The translations under genes were made by a program, and so were the position numbers. DNA of 35,880 bases. It comes from DATJHM01 sp035493895 (lineage in GTDB: Bacteria > Chloroflexota > Ktedonobacteria > Ktedonobacterales > Ktedonobacteraceae). The stretch is from contig DATJHM010000033.1 in the NCBI GenBank assembly GCA_035493895.1, positions 1-35,880 of the forward strand, read 5' to 3'. Under the pieces are notes generated by a model. The model searched no databases and had not been told where the DNA came from. It worked only from the letters and a program-made list of their open reading frames with translations. The stretch's first letter is position 1, and each line of letters begins with the position of its first letter. Positions 1 through 7,636 of the stretch are shown here, in pieces.

Positions 1-92
1 ATGCAGGTCAATAGAAAGCCGAGAGGGTCAATCGTGTCACACAGGATCGGGAGGAAAGAGGCATGAGCCCGAAAAAACCGGTCATTTGCGTT

Positions 93-480
93 CCCCCACC
101 GACCCTCTCGCCCTTCCGCAGAGGTAGGGGATGTGTTTTCTACCATCCCACGCGACCCCCACCGACCCCCTTGCCCTTCCACGAACCCGTTCCGCCATCG
201 ATTGAGACGGGAGGTCAAACCGAACCATTCTTAGGTTGATGCGTATTGGATCGGCATGAAGCGCGATCCCTACCTGTGCGTGTAGGCGAGAGGGCCGGTT
301 GGGGCACGCGGGCGAGATAAGCCAGGCCCCTCCCTGTGGTGTTGAGCGGAACCGGGTCGGTCCTGGTAAGGGGGTACAGAGGTTCCTCACCCTCGAAGAA
401 ACGCAGAGGTAGGGGCAGCGGTTTATCCCTGACCGCGAGCCCCACCGGCCCTCTCGGCCCTCAGGTTGATGCCTATCGGG
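93..480. repeat. Cluster of decayed GC-rich interspersed repeats
   Basis: This stretch has no convincing gene. It holds several degraded copies of one GC-rich unit, roughly CCCACCGRCCCTCTCGCC followed by GCAGAGGTAGGG. Direct copies lie near 93-132, 155-184, 389-418 (right half only) and 439-460 (left half only), and an inverted copy near 261-304. A second shared motif, AGGTTGATGC, occurs at 232 and 463. The open frames here, on either strand, have low-complexity Arg/Pro-rich translations and are probably repeat shadows. The origin is unknown; remnants of IS ends or an intergenic repeat family are both possible. Confidence 0.5.
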
Positions 481-525
481 CGCAGACGAGCAGCGCCGCT
501 ATGAAATTGTCAGGGATAAATCCCC

Positions 526-573
526 TTGACAATCCACAATTCCGACAGTATACTCTTACTGTACACTGTTCGG
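526..573 (+). promoter_or_regulatory. Strong promoter with TetR-type operator upstream of the regulator gene
   Basis: TTGACA (526-531) and TATACT (549-554) are separated by 17 bp, a near-ideal housekeeping promoter. Just downstream, 556-573 reads TTACTGTACACTGTTCGG. This is nearly the reverse complement of the CCGAACACTGTTCAGTAA block at 1326-1343, so the same operator occurs in both intergenic regions in opposite orientation. The operator would lie over the transcription start, consistent with autorepression by the TetR-type protein encoded at 595. An AAGGTG ribosome binding site (581-586) precedes the ATG. Confidence 0.7.
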
Positions 574-594
574 AATTAGTAAGGTGTTCTAAAA

Positions 595-1194
595 ATGCAA
601 AGCAAAAGCCCACGCGCAAAACGCCATGCCAGAACCCGCGAAGCAATCCTGGATGCCGCCTTGCAAATCGTCACTGAGAGCGGGAAAGATGCGCTCTCGA
701 TCCGCGAAATAGCGGGTAGAATCGACTATAGCCCCTCTGGTCTCTACGAATACTTCGCCAGTAAAGAAGAGATTATTGAGGCATTGGTCGGTGAGGGCTT
801 TGCACGCCTTACTGTTTGCCTGATACATGAAGTGCAGGGCGAGACGGCTGCGGCACGTTTACTTGCAGCGAACCGCGCCTATCTCAAGTTTGCGCAGCAG
901 GAGCCACAGCTCTATCTTCTGATGTTCACCTGTACCCCGTCACAGTCGGTATCCTACGCAGAACTGAGCGGCGACTCGGCCTATAGCAAATTACTACAGA
1001 TCCTTCGCGAGGGAGTACAGTCGGGCGAGTTCCAATCTTCCACGGCGGCAGGCCCTGAGGAACTCACGTATACCAGCTGGGCGTTCATCCACGGACTCGC
1101 TATGCTGCAACTCACACTCATGCGCAACTCACCGGAAGATATTGATGCGCTCCATGAGCGTGCTCTCCAGGCATTTGTAGAACGTTTGCAATAA
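595..1194 (+). CDS. TetR/AcrR-family transcriptional regulator
   Basis: This 199-residue protein has the TetR-family layout. An N-terminal helix-turn-helix at about residues 14-60 includes ILDAALQIVTESG, LSIREIAGRIDYSPSGLYEYF and the following SKEEI helix. An all-helical C-terminal half would bind the ligand and dimerise. The length is typical of the family. The start is set by AAGGTG eight bases upstream and by the strong promoter at 526-554. It is probably an autoregulated repressor. The operator-like sequence in its own promoter recurs twice in front of the DUF4188 gene at 1400, so that gene is the obvious target. The inducer is unknown; the C-terminal domain resembles the TetR_C_33/WHG type, but this subtype call is uncertain. 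Confidence 0.9.
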   Translation: MQSKSPRAKRHARTREAILDAALQIVTESGKDALSIREIAGRIDYSPSGLYEYFASKEEIIEALVGEGFARLTVCLIHEVQGETAAARLLAANRAYLKFAQQEPQLYLLMFTCTPSQSVSYAELSGDSAYSKLLQILREGVQSGEFQSSTAAGPEELTYTSWAFIHGLAMLQLTLMRNSPEDIDALHERALQAFVERLQ

Positions 1195-1396
1195 AAAATT
1201 TTCAGCTCTGCCGAACGGTGTTCAATAAAAGTAACACGTTCTTAAATCTTACATCGTTCGCCTATGACGAAAGGAGCAATGCGGACCAGACATTTCTAGA
1301 TAGCACAAAAAAATTTTCGACTTTACCGAACACTGTTCAGTAAAAGTAATATGTTCTCAAACCTTACATCATTAATTCATGACAAAAGGAGCATCT
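1195..1396 (+). promoter_or_regulatory. Tandemly duplicated operator/leader region
   Basis: Two imperfect copies of a segment of about 88 bp lie head to tail 115 bp apart (about 1195-1280 and 1309-1396). Each contains an A-rich start, the operator block CCGAACRSTGTTCARTAAAA (at 1211 and 1326), a second half-site ending GTTCT, a conserved CTTACATC, and an AAAGGAGCA ribosome binding site. In the first copy the SD is followed by ATGCGG and a stop six codons later, so it looks like the vestige of a duplicated gene start. The core GAACnnnGTTC is an inverted repeat suited to the TetR-type regulator encoded at 595. Confidence 0.65.
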
Positions 1397-1399
1397 GTT

Positions 1400-1900
1400 A
1401 TGACAGAGATCATCAAAGAGCGCGTAACCGTGGATAACAAAGATGAAATCGTCGTTTTTCTTATAGGCATGCGCGTCAATAAAGTGTGGAAGTTGAACAA
1501 ATGGTTGCCGGTCGCCATGGCGATGCCGCGTATGATTCGCGAGCTTCTGGCGCAGCCAGAACTCGGCTTGCTCCACGCACAGACGACGCTGAATTTCCCC
1601 ACGACCATCATGATCCAGTACTGGCGCTCTTATGAGCAACTGGCAACCTATGCCGCGAACAGAAACGCCGCTCACCTGCCAGCATGGCGCGATTTTAACC
1701 GACGCGTTGCCAGCAATGGCGACGTTGGCATCTGGCACGAAACCTATCGTGTGCCAGCGGGCCAGTACGAAGCCATCTACAACAATATGCCCCCCTTTGG
1801 CCTGGGGACGATCTATCCGCTGATCCCTGCCACCGGCCCTCGTGAAAGCTCCGTCGCACGCATGGCCGCGAAAAAACGCGACGAACTCACCCATCCCTGA
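1400..1900 (+). CDS. DUF4188 domain protein (haem monooxygenase-like)
   Basis: This 166-residue protein is recognised as DUF4188 from its opening VTVDNKDEIVVFLIGMRVNK, the central LNFPTTIMIQYWRSYEQL and the GDVGIWHETYRVPAGQYEAI region. Relatives are described as monooxygenase-like and are thought to have a dimeric ferredoxin-like alpha/beta fold; the reaction is not established. An in-frame ATG lies seven codons upstream, at 1379, but AAAGGAG (1385-1391) is correctly placed for the ATG at 1400, so this start is preferred. The gene follows a TetR-type regulator and duplicated operators, which suggests an inducible detoxification or redox function. No signal peptide or membrane segment is visible. 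Confidence 0.85.
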   Translation: MTEIIKERVTVDNKDEIVVFLIGMRVNKVWKLNKWLPVAMAMPRMIRELLAQPELGLLHAQTTLNFPTTIMIQYWRSYEQLATYAANRNAAHLPAWRDFNRRVASNGDVGIWHETYRVPAGQYEAIYNNMPPFGLGTIYPLIPATGPRESSVARMAAKKRDELTHP

Positions 1901-2249
1901 CAGGTAAAATAGCGCTGAAAAATACGTTGCCCGGCAGTGAAACTTCTGGATCACCGCCGGACAACCTCTATCTCTTTGCTATCCTCTCATCTATTTATGC
2001 ACTTAAAAATGCCAGAGGCGGATAGTATGATTCATGCCTGTATCTATCATTTGATCTTTTAGAAAATCTAAAAAAATTCATGAAGAAAACATACCTTTTT
2101 GTATTGAAATTATTCTAAATTGCTATTATAATCTTTCTGCAATGTAAGCAGCCATTCATACTTTTTTCTTGTGACACTGCTCGTATTACTGTGTATGATT
2201 GCATGCGCATGTTTCTATGTAAGAGAAAGAATTGAAGGTCTCATTCACA
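1901..2249 (+). promoter_or_regulatory. AT-rich intergenic region with promoter
   Basis: No gene was found here. TTGAAA (2104-2109) and TATAAT (2127-2132) with a 17-bp spacer form a good promoter pointing at the lipoprotein start at 2250. The sequence around it is much richer in A and T than its neighbours. Confidence 0.55.
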
Positions 2250-2500
2250 ATGAAACGCTTTCTAGCGCGTTACTCTCTCTACGTCTGTGGCACATTTCTA
2301 CTCTGCTTCCTGCTCACTGCCTGTGGTAGTGCCGCCATTGGAAGCTCACCGACTCCCACTGCGACCACCGCTCCAACCCCGTCACCCACGCCTTCTCCAA
2401 CTCCCTCGCCCACACCTGCTGCGAATTTAACGCCTTTTACTGGTGATGGCTATACTATTGGCTATCCAACCGGGTATACTTCCTCCAGGCACTGTAAATT
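2250..2500 (+). pseudogene. Truncated lipoprotein with Pro/Thr linker
   Basis: The N-terminus has a basic start (MKRFLAR), a hydrophobic stretch and a lipobox LTAC with the lipidated cysteine at residue 25. This is followed by a PTPSPTPS-type linker and then TPFTGDGYTIGYPTGY, the usual opening of a secreted lipoprotein beta domain. Homology is lost after about position 2480 and the frame runs on into unrelated sequence, where tnsA begins. It is best read as an exported lipoprotein gene cut by insertion of the Tn7-like element next to it. The in-frame TTG at 2232 is an alternative start. The surviving stub could still be expressed from the promoter at 2104-2132. Confidence 0.7.
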
Positions 2501-2557
2501 GTGCCTGTCTCTCATCAAGCTGATGGTGATGGTTCTGCTCGTACAGGAGGGACGCCA

Positions 2558-3193
2558 ATGGGTTCGCCAGCAACGGAAGGCATTGATCTCTTCAAAATCG
2601 CGAATCGCTCCATTTCGGGGTGGGTTCCCAGCTTCAAGCTGAGCAGCGCGGCGGCCCCGGTCAAGCTCCCATTCTGTAGCCAGCTCGAAGAACGATTACT
2701 TTTGTGGCTTGAGTACCATCCTCTGGTGGTCAGCTATGCACGTGGCGATATTGGCCCGCAGTTTGCCGCAACCTATCGACTGCCGATCCCCAAGCATGCG
2801 CCGTTCGCCATTGGCTACACGTTCGAGGGGAAACCACACGATTAAAGGCACCTTCTGGATTGGAACGGAGCGTCGCCTTTCCAAACACCACCACTACAAT
2901 CTGGTCTACTTGCATGCCAGACGCAAGCACTTTCCTGCCTTTGACGACATTGCTATCGCTTTGCAGGAGATCTGGCCCATTGGAGACGTTGCTAGCGTCG
3001 AAGAGATCGAGAGCCGTCTCGCCGGGAAATGGCCTTCGAGTCTCGTCGAAGCGGCGATCTGGAAAGTGGCAGGAGATAGTGCGGCGGCGGGACACCTGTT
3101 AGTTGATCTGGAGCTGCACACCTTAGACCGCAAACTCCCTCTTGCCTTGCTTCCGCCAGAGACTCCCCCCTGGTTCCTCATCCACTTCCCGAC
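2558..3193 (+). pseudogene. Decayed tnsA (Tn7-like transposon endonuclease), catalytic core deleted
   Basis: The frame starting at ATG 2558, with AGGAGG eight bases upstream, encodes GWVPSFKL, then SQLEERLLLWLEYHPLVVSY, then a YRLPIPKHAPFAIGYTFEGK segment. This is the N-terminal pattern of TnsA nucleases, where SxLExxxLxxLEYxPxVxxY begins the restriction-like domain. The frame stops at 2843-2845. The neighbouring frame resumes with FWIGTERRLSKHHHYNLVYL and a helical C-terminal domain up to PLALLPPETPPWFL. The stretch expected between them, which carries the PDF and E-x-K active-site residues, is absent, so the gene has an internal deletion plus frameshift. TnsA normally cleaves the 5' ends of the transposon together with TnsB. 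Identification is by motif recall only. Confidence 0.7.
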
Positions 3194-4128
3194 ATGCTCT
3201 TGCCTGAACCAGAAGTCATACCCACGGCCACCCATTTGTCAGCGAGCATATCGCTTCCAGGCCCAACGTTTGATGCGTCTACCTTTGATGAGAAGCGGCG
3301 TGACCAGTTTCACCGCAACCTGGCTGCCGTGTCGCAGGTGCTGGCTGGTGCCACTCAAACCAGCGTGGCAGCGGAGTCAGGGATTGCACGCACAACGCTT
3401 TCGCGATTGGTTCGGCGAACAAAGCAACTGGGGCGGGCGGCATGACCCTGGAAGAACTGGAGCGATGTTTCATTCAGGCGGTGGTAGACGACTACCAGCA
3501 AGCCTGGGACGAACTACGACGACAACGGCGTGCCGTGCTTTGGGAGCAGGCGGCAGCGCAAAGCGGGGTGCCACTGTACCTGGGATATCCTGACGACCTG
3601 AAACTGCTGCTCATGAAAGCGCAAAACCGGAAGAGGCTAGGCCAGGGCTATCAGGTCGCAGATACCAACCGGCTCTCATTTCATGGTCGATGGTACGTCT
3701 GCCCCGGCTTGCTCTCGCGGCTCAAGGGGCGCGAATTCGAGGTGTACTTTGACCGGCGCGATATCAGTGTGCTCTATTTGTTCGTGGATGGGATCTACGT
3801 TGGAGAAGTCTACTGCCCACAATTGATGGGGGGGCGAGTGAGCGAATGGGAGGCCCGTGCCATGCGTAAACACGACGAGGAGCAGGCGAAACTCGCGCGT
3901 GAGCAAGGGCGAGAGGTCCGCGCTCGCATTCAGGATGAAGCAGGGTCAGCGCGGAAACGTCGTAGCACGGAGATTCGTCAAATCGAGCAAAGCCGTCAAT
4001 GGGATCGCCAACGAGAAGAGATCCACCCCGCCGAAGTCACTGAGCGCTTAGCGGACATTGAGACGAAGAAACTAGCCCCACCCAAAATCAAGAGAGCGGT
4101 AAATCTGCCCACGCTTCTTCTTCACTGA
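3194..4128 (+). pseudogene. Decayed tnsB (Mu/Tn7-type DDE transposase), catalytic domain deleted
   Basis: The first part (3194-3442) is an N-terminal DNA-binding region: FDEKRRDQFHRNLAAVSQVL followed by a helix-turn-helix, TSVAAESGIARTTLSRLVRR. A stop follows immediately (3443-3445), and the frame beginning at 3442 carries a different part of the protein. It includes YPDDLKLLLMKAQNRK, LSFHGRWYVCPGLLSRLKGR and FEVYFDRRDISVLYLFVDG, which resemble the Mu-transposase C-terminal beta barrel, then a charged coiled tail (EWEARAMRKHDEEQAKLARE). The intervening DDE integrase core of about 250-300 residues is missing. The second piece is intact enough to be expressed, but it cannot be catalytic. It directly follows tnsA, in the order seen in Tn7-like elements. 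Confidence 0.75.
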
Positions 4129-4165
4129 AGTTTGTGAATAACAGCTCATAATTGATCTTATTGAT

Positions 4166-4179
4166 TTCCGCATGCGGAA
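4166..4179. repeat. Perfect palindrome with TCCGCATGCGGA core (left copy)
   Basis: TTCCGCATGCGGAA is a 14-bp perfect palindrome 38 bp after the tnsB relic. The same 12-bp core occurs at 6508-6519 inside a longer palindrome, and both copies are followed within a few bases by AAGCC. It could be a regulator operator or the end of a mobile element. Confidence 0.55.
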
Positions 4180-4238
4180 TTTGAAGCCCGCTTATTACTG
4201 ATCAATGACTGTTGTTTTTGCCGATCAGAAACAAAACC

Positions 4239-4999
4239 TCAGCTCGCCTTCTGAGCAACGCGATGTTTTTCTTGCCTGCTTGTCACAGATGCATCAATGT
4301 CAGCAAAGGAGAGCGCCTGACGCCTCAGTGCAGCAACCACCAAAGCAGTTCGCTCTCGTACATCAAATTTGTCGAAGAGATGCGAGAGATGTCTTCTGAT
4401 AACAGAGGCAGGGATCTTCAGCATCTCGGCAATCTGTGGGTTACTCTGCCCCAGCATGATCAGCTGGAGTACAGCTAGTTCTTCAGCCGTAAGCTGAGGC
4501 CGCTCCTTAAGAGGCACAGTAGAGGTGGACTGGTGGACAGGAGACGAGGCAGGCAATTTGACCTCAAAGGGTACAGGCCACCTGGGCTTTGGTGCGCTTT
4601 CAAGAACCTCACCGGAGATCAAACACTCCCCATTGGCTATCCTGCGTATCTTCTCAATGAGTTTCTCACTGGTAATCGTCGGTAGCTCATCAGCCATAGC
4701 CCCGTTCAACATAAAACGAAAAGCGTCTCTTCATCATAGCAAGGAGCAAATACCATAATTCCACAAACGCCTGTTTTTCGCACCAAATCAACGACCTCAG
4801 TGGCACAATAGGCTGGCTGACAAGAGGTGAGTCCTCCATCAAAGAGCACCACCGGCTTTGTGTCAGCAACCAAGTCTAGTAGCGCATACAATTGCACAGC
4901 CTCGCCGACAATGTGCATGCCTTCTTGGCGCTCTAGCACGGATCGGAGCCCAGCTCGAAACAGAGGGTTATCGTGAACAATCAAGACATTGATAGTCAT
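4239..4999 (-). pseudogene. Frameshifted NarL/FixJ-type response regulator
   Basis: Reading leftward from 4999, the first 97 residues are a receiver domain (TINVLIVHDNPLFRAGLRSVL, then VVLFDGGLTS with the likely phosphorylated Asp54). That frame stops at about 4706 after DEETLFVLC. The adjacent frame continues the expected sequence (MLNGAMADELPTITSEKLIE, then RRIANGE) into a LuxR-type helix-turn-helix (LTAEELAVLQLIMLGQSNPQ, followed by IAEMLKIPASVIRRHLSHLF). The two halves join if one base is restored in the CTTTTCGTTTT stretch near 4715. No partner kinase is present. AAAGGGGA precedes the start, and the gene lies 20 bp after the HTH gene, suggesting one operon. A programmed shift at the T-rich stretch cannot be excluded, but simple decay is more likely here. 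Confidence 0.8.
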
Positions 5000-5019
5000 C
5001 GGATGGTCCCCTTTCCTTG

Positions 5020-5301
5020 CTAGTTGCTCGCCGCAATTGCATCTGCCAGGCCATAGCTACCAGGAACACTGTCCGTCTGGGTGGCGGGCACAGCAATGGA
5101 AACCATTTGCACACTGGCACTCAGATCTTCGCGGTAGAAGCGCCAAGCACTACCAACCTTGTGCCCGGTAAGCTGGCCGGACCACATGAGGCGATAAAGC
5201 GTCGAGCGGCTCACACGTAAATAACTCATGGCCTCCTTAAAGGTCAAGATCTGGTTGTCTAAGGGGGTTGCTACGCTTCGTGTTGGAGTAAGTAGGGCCA
5301 T
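5020..5301 (-). CDS. Excisionase-type helix-turn-helix DNA-binding protein
   Basis: This 93-residue protein carries the excisionase/MerR-like winged helix of the HTH_17 type: ILTFKEAMSYLRVSRSTLYR, then LMWSGQLTGHKVGSAWRFYR and EDL. The W/RFYR ending is the usual wing. The start at 5301 (MALLTPTRS) is preferred over one 17 codons upstream because AAGAGG sits just before it. It is followed 20 bp downstream by the response-regulator gene on the same strand. Proteins of this size serve either as excision factors for integrases or as small transcription factors. No integrase is adjacent, so a regulatory role with the response regulator is as likely. Confidence 0.8.
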   Translation of the reverse strand: MALLTPTRSVATPLDNQILTFKEAMSYLRVSRSTLYRLMWSGQLTGHKVGSAWRFYREDLSASVQMVSIAVPATQTDSVPGSYGLADAIAASN

Positions 5302-5636
5302 AGGAAAGCCTCTTTCTGAATAACTATCTGCCAAAGCAAAAAAAGCGATCAACGCAAAAAGAGCTCAAACGACAGTGCTTTGAGCTGAAAAGAAACGGGC
5401 CAGTTCGAATCGAAATTGAGGGCGAAGCTATTTAAACTGTTTGCTGCAGTATTGTGATTTTATCCACTTTTTGATTCTTACGCGACTTTGATGATGAAAA
5501 GCTCAAGTGGCCTGTCAGTGTGAAATGTAATAAAAATGAATAGTAGCGTAAAAAGTGATATAAAAACAACTAAATGTGATGTAAATGTAACTATAATTAT
5601 TTATAATAAATCATAAATGTAAAAGGAGAATAAATT
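5302..5636. promoter_or_regulatory. AT-rich divergent intergenic region
   Basis: No gene was found here. The region separates the leftward HTH gene from the rightward membrane protein and must hold both promoters. The half nearest 5637 is extremely A/T rich, with repeated AAATGTAA-like words. TATAAT at 5592-5597 is a candidate -10 box for the membrane-protein gene, without a clear -35 box. Confidence 0.4.
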
Positions 5637-6050
5637 ATGCGTTGGTTAACAAGCATTCGCGTCGGTTTTTGGTCTTTAGCCTTCTTATCCATTGGTGTTC
5701 TCCTCCAGAGTTTCCAACAAACCTCTAGAGGAGATGTTGAGAAGGGCTGGAACGGAGTATGGTTTAGCGTAATGATGATTGTGTTTGTCTTCATTGCCAT
5801 TATTCTGGGAGCGCTAACAAGCAAAACAGGATGGCAGAGAATGGGCACCTTCAGAAAGCTTTTGCTAACTCTATTTACCATCGTTTTAAACCCAATATCC
5901 TGGCTACTTGTCTGTGCCACTTTTTTTATCATGGCTCTTTTCATCCCAACAGACGATTCATCTTCGACCCCAACCACCTCTCATTTGGGATTTGAGATGC
6001 AACAGAAGCAATGGGAAAAAGAAAGGGCAGAGCGTGAAGCAACACGATGA
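5637..6050 (+). CDS. Small three-helix membrane protein, unknown function
   Basis: The family was not recognised. The 137-residue product has three strongly hydrophobic segments, at about residues 9-26 (GFWSLAFLSIGVLLQ), 43-61 (WFSVMMIVFVFIAIILGAL) and 76-98 (LLTLFTIVLNPISWLLVCAT and on). They are followed by a Ser/Thr-rich stretch and a charged amphipathic tail ending KQWEKERAEREATR. An AAAAGGAG ribosome binding site lies 8-9 bases before the ATG. It is divergent from the HTH/response-regulator pair and lies between the two TCCGCATGCGGA palindromes. Confidence 0.65.
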   Translation: MRWLTSIRVGFWSLAFLSIGVLLQSFQQTSRGDVEKGWNGVWFSVMMIVFVFIAIILGALTSKTGWQRMGTFRKLLLTLFTIVLNPISWLLVCATFFIMALFIPTDDSSSTPTTSHLGFEMQQKQWEKERAEREATR

Positions 6051-6746
6051 CTAGGAAACTAAGGTTAGTAGCAGTACCAACTTAACTTCTGCTTTACCAA
6101 CCAGCTCATAAGGAAGGCTAGGTTTGCAAAGTAAGCCTTTCGCTATTTGAGTGTACCATCGTCGTCTTACTTCATCCTTTTTCGCGAGAGGCTATCGTAC
6201 CAGGTTTCCTGAGCTCAGTCTTTTGCATGTCTCCACAGGCAACTCGAGCCACCAAAGGCCATACAAGAAGCCGTTGTGAGAGCCAAAAACAAGCCCTTGT
6301 TTCGAGGTGTTCGCAACCCTTTACACCCGCTCCAGATACTTATACGAGAGGTACGACGGTCGAAAGAAGTGCTGGCTGCCCAATTGAGTGATTGGAATGC
6401 TTCATCAAGAGCGTTGGTGTACTGCTTACATTGGTGTCGAAAGAAGTGCAAGCCCGCAACAGGGATTGCAATGGGGCGGTTCAGCACTTGAATTGCTATC
6501 TTTAAAATCCGCATGCGGATTTTAAGCCATCAGAACCTGCACAACTAGTTCTCTATCAGCAAGGAAATCATGTTATAATAGGTATGAAGTAATATTTGCG
6601 TCAAATTGCAAATAGAAGGGGAATGTCGATGGGGACCGAGCGCCATGAGGAAGAGCAATTAGCTTTCCCGCCAGGAGTAGCCTGAGCGTGAGGTTGGGAC
6701 TACAAAGCAGAAGAAGAGAATGCCTATGTAGAGGAGGATGTAACTG
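6051..6746. other. Long non-coding stretch with palindrome, promoter element and possible leader peptide
   Basis: No recognisable gene is present up to dinD. The two overlapping frames around 6215-6514 give translations with no recognisable family. The notable contents are the 24-bp perfect palindrome at 6502-6525, a TATAAT box at 6574-6579 facing dinD with no good -35 partner, and a 20-codon frame at 6623-6685 (MSMGTERHEEEQ start) with a GAAGGGGA ribosome binding site. No clear LexA-type SOS box was seen ahead of dinD, but the box used by this phylum was not checked. Confidence 0.4.
6502..6525. repeat. 24-bp perfect palindrome with TCCGCATGCGGA core (right copy)
   Basis: Positions 6502-6525 are fully self-complementary. 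The arms run TTAAAA, then TCCGCATGCGGA in the centre, then TTTTAA. The core matches the palindrome at 4166-4179. Its length and perfection far exceed chance. A homodimeric repressor or recombinase site is the simplest reading. Confidence 0.65.
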
Positions 6747-7622
6747 ATGGGAATGAATGCAGGTCAATCACCGGATTTTGACTCGATCAAGCAGACGAAT
6801 GTGTATGGGGTAGAGTTCTGGAGCGCCAGAGACCTGGCTCCCCTCCTGGGGTACACCAAATGGGAGCGGTTCGGAGGCGCGATTACACGTGCGATGACTG
6901 CTTGTGAGAAGACAGAGAACATTGTCGAGGATCACTTTCCCAGCGCCGGGAAGCAGATCACCTTTGGCAAAGGGGCAGTGCAGAACGTCAAAGATTATCA
7001 TCTGAGCCGGTTTGCCTGTTACCTTATCGCGCAGAATGGCGATCCTCGTAAGCTTGAGATTGCGGCTGCACAGGTCTACTTTGCAGTGAGTACCCGTGCT
7101 CATGAGATCCATCAGATCCGAGAGGACCAGGAGAAGCGCCTGATGATGCGTCTCAAAGTGAGCGGAAGTTTCAAGCAGTTAAATCAGGCCGCTCAGGGTG
7201 CAGGGGTCAATTCGGAATCGTTTGGCATCTTCATTGATGCAGGATACCTGGGGTTGCACCGACATACCCTTCAGGAGCTAAAAGAGCGCAAGGGCGTCCC
7301 TGAGCATGAAGATTACCTTGATGTGATTGGACGCGAAGAGCTCTCAGCTATTGATTTTAAGAACACCATGACGGAGGGCAAGCTCAGAGATGAGCAAATC
7401 ACCGGGCTTGACGAAGCATCCAATGCGCACTACTTCGTGGGGGATCAGATTCGACAGACCATTGAGCGTATCCACAAACCAATGCCAGAAGATATGCCTA
7501 CCGGTCCATCTATCCGAAAATTGGTGGAGGAGCGACGGAGAGCGGCGAAGAAACGAACGATCAAGGCGAAAGAGCAAACTGAACAACCTCAGCTTTTCGA
7601 CAATTCGAAAGAGCAGGAGTAA
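6747..7622 (+). CDS. dinD: DNA-damage-inducible protein D (DinD)
   Basis: This 291-residue protein resembles E. coli DinD over its length. The opening FDSIKQTNVYGVEFWSARDL and APLLGYTKWERF form the BRO-N/ANT-like DNA-binding part. LSRFACYLIAQNGDPRKLEI and AAAQVYFAVSTR follow, then the C-terminal half with KQLNQAAQGAGV, IFIDAGYLGLH, RKGV-type loops and DQIRQTIERI. E. coli DinD is SOS-induced and reported to antagonise RecA strand exchange; that role is known for the family and only inferred here. AGGAGG at 6732-6737 supports ATG 6747. The stop codon TAA overlaps the AAAGGAG that serves the next gene, which implies translational coupling. Confidence 0.88.
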   Translation: MGMNAGQSPDFDSIKQTNVYGVEFWSARDLAPLLGYTKWERFGGAITRAMTACEKTENIVEDHFPSAGKQITFGKGAVQNVKDYHLSRFACYLIAQNGDPRKLEIAAAQVYFAVSTRAHEIHQIREDQEKRLMMRLKVSGSFKQLNQAAQGAGVNSESFGIFIDAGYLGLHRHTLQELKERKGVPEHEDYLDVIGREELSAIDFKNTMTEGKLRDEQITGLDEASNAHYFVGDQIRQTIERIHKPMPEDMPTGPSIRKLVEERRRAAKKRTIKAKEQTEQPQLFDNSKEQE

Positions 7623-7636
7623 AGGAGCTTCAGCCA

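Noticed and set aside
1364..1954. Long leftward frame opposite the DUF4188 gene
   Set aside because: Its translation is unlike any family and it lies wholly antisense to a recognised gene with a good ribosome binding site.
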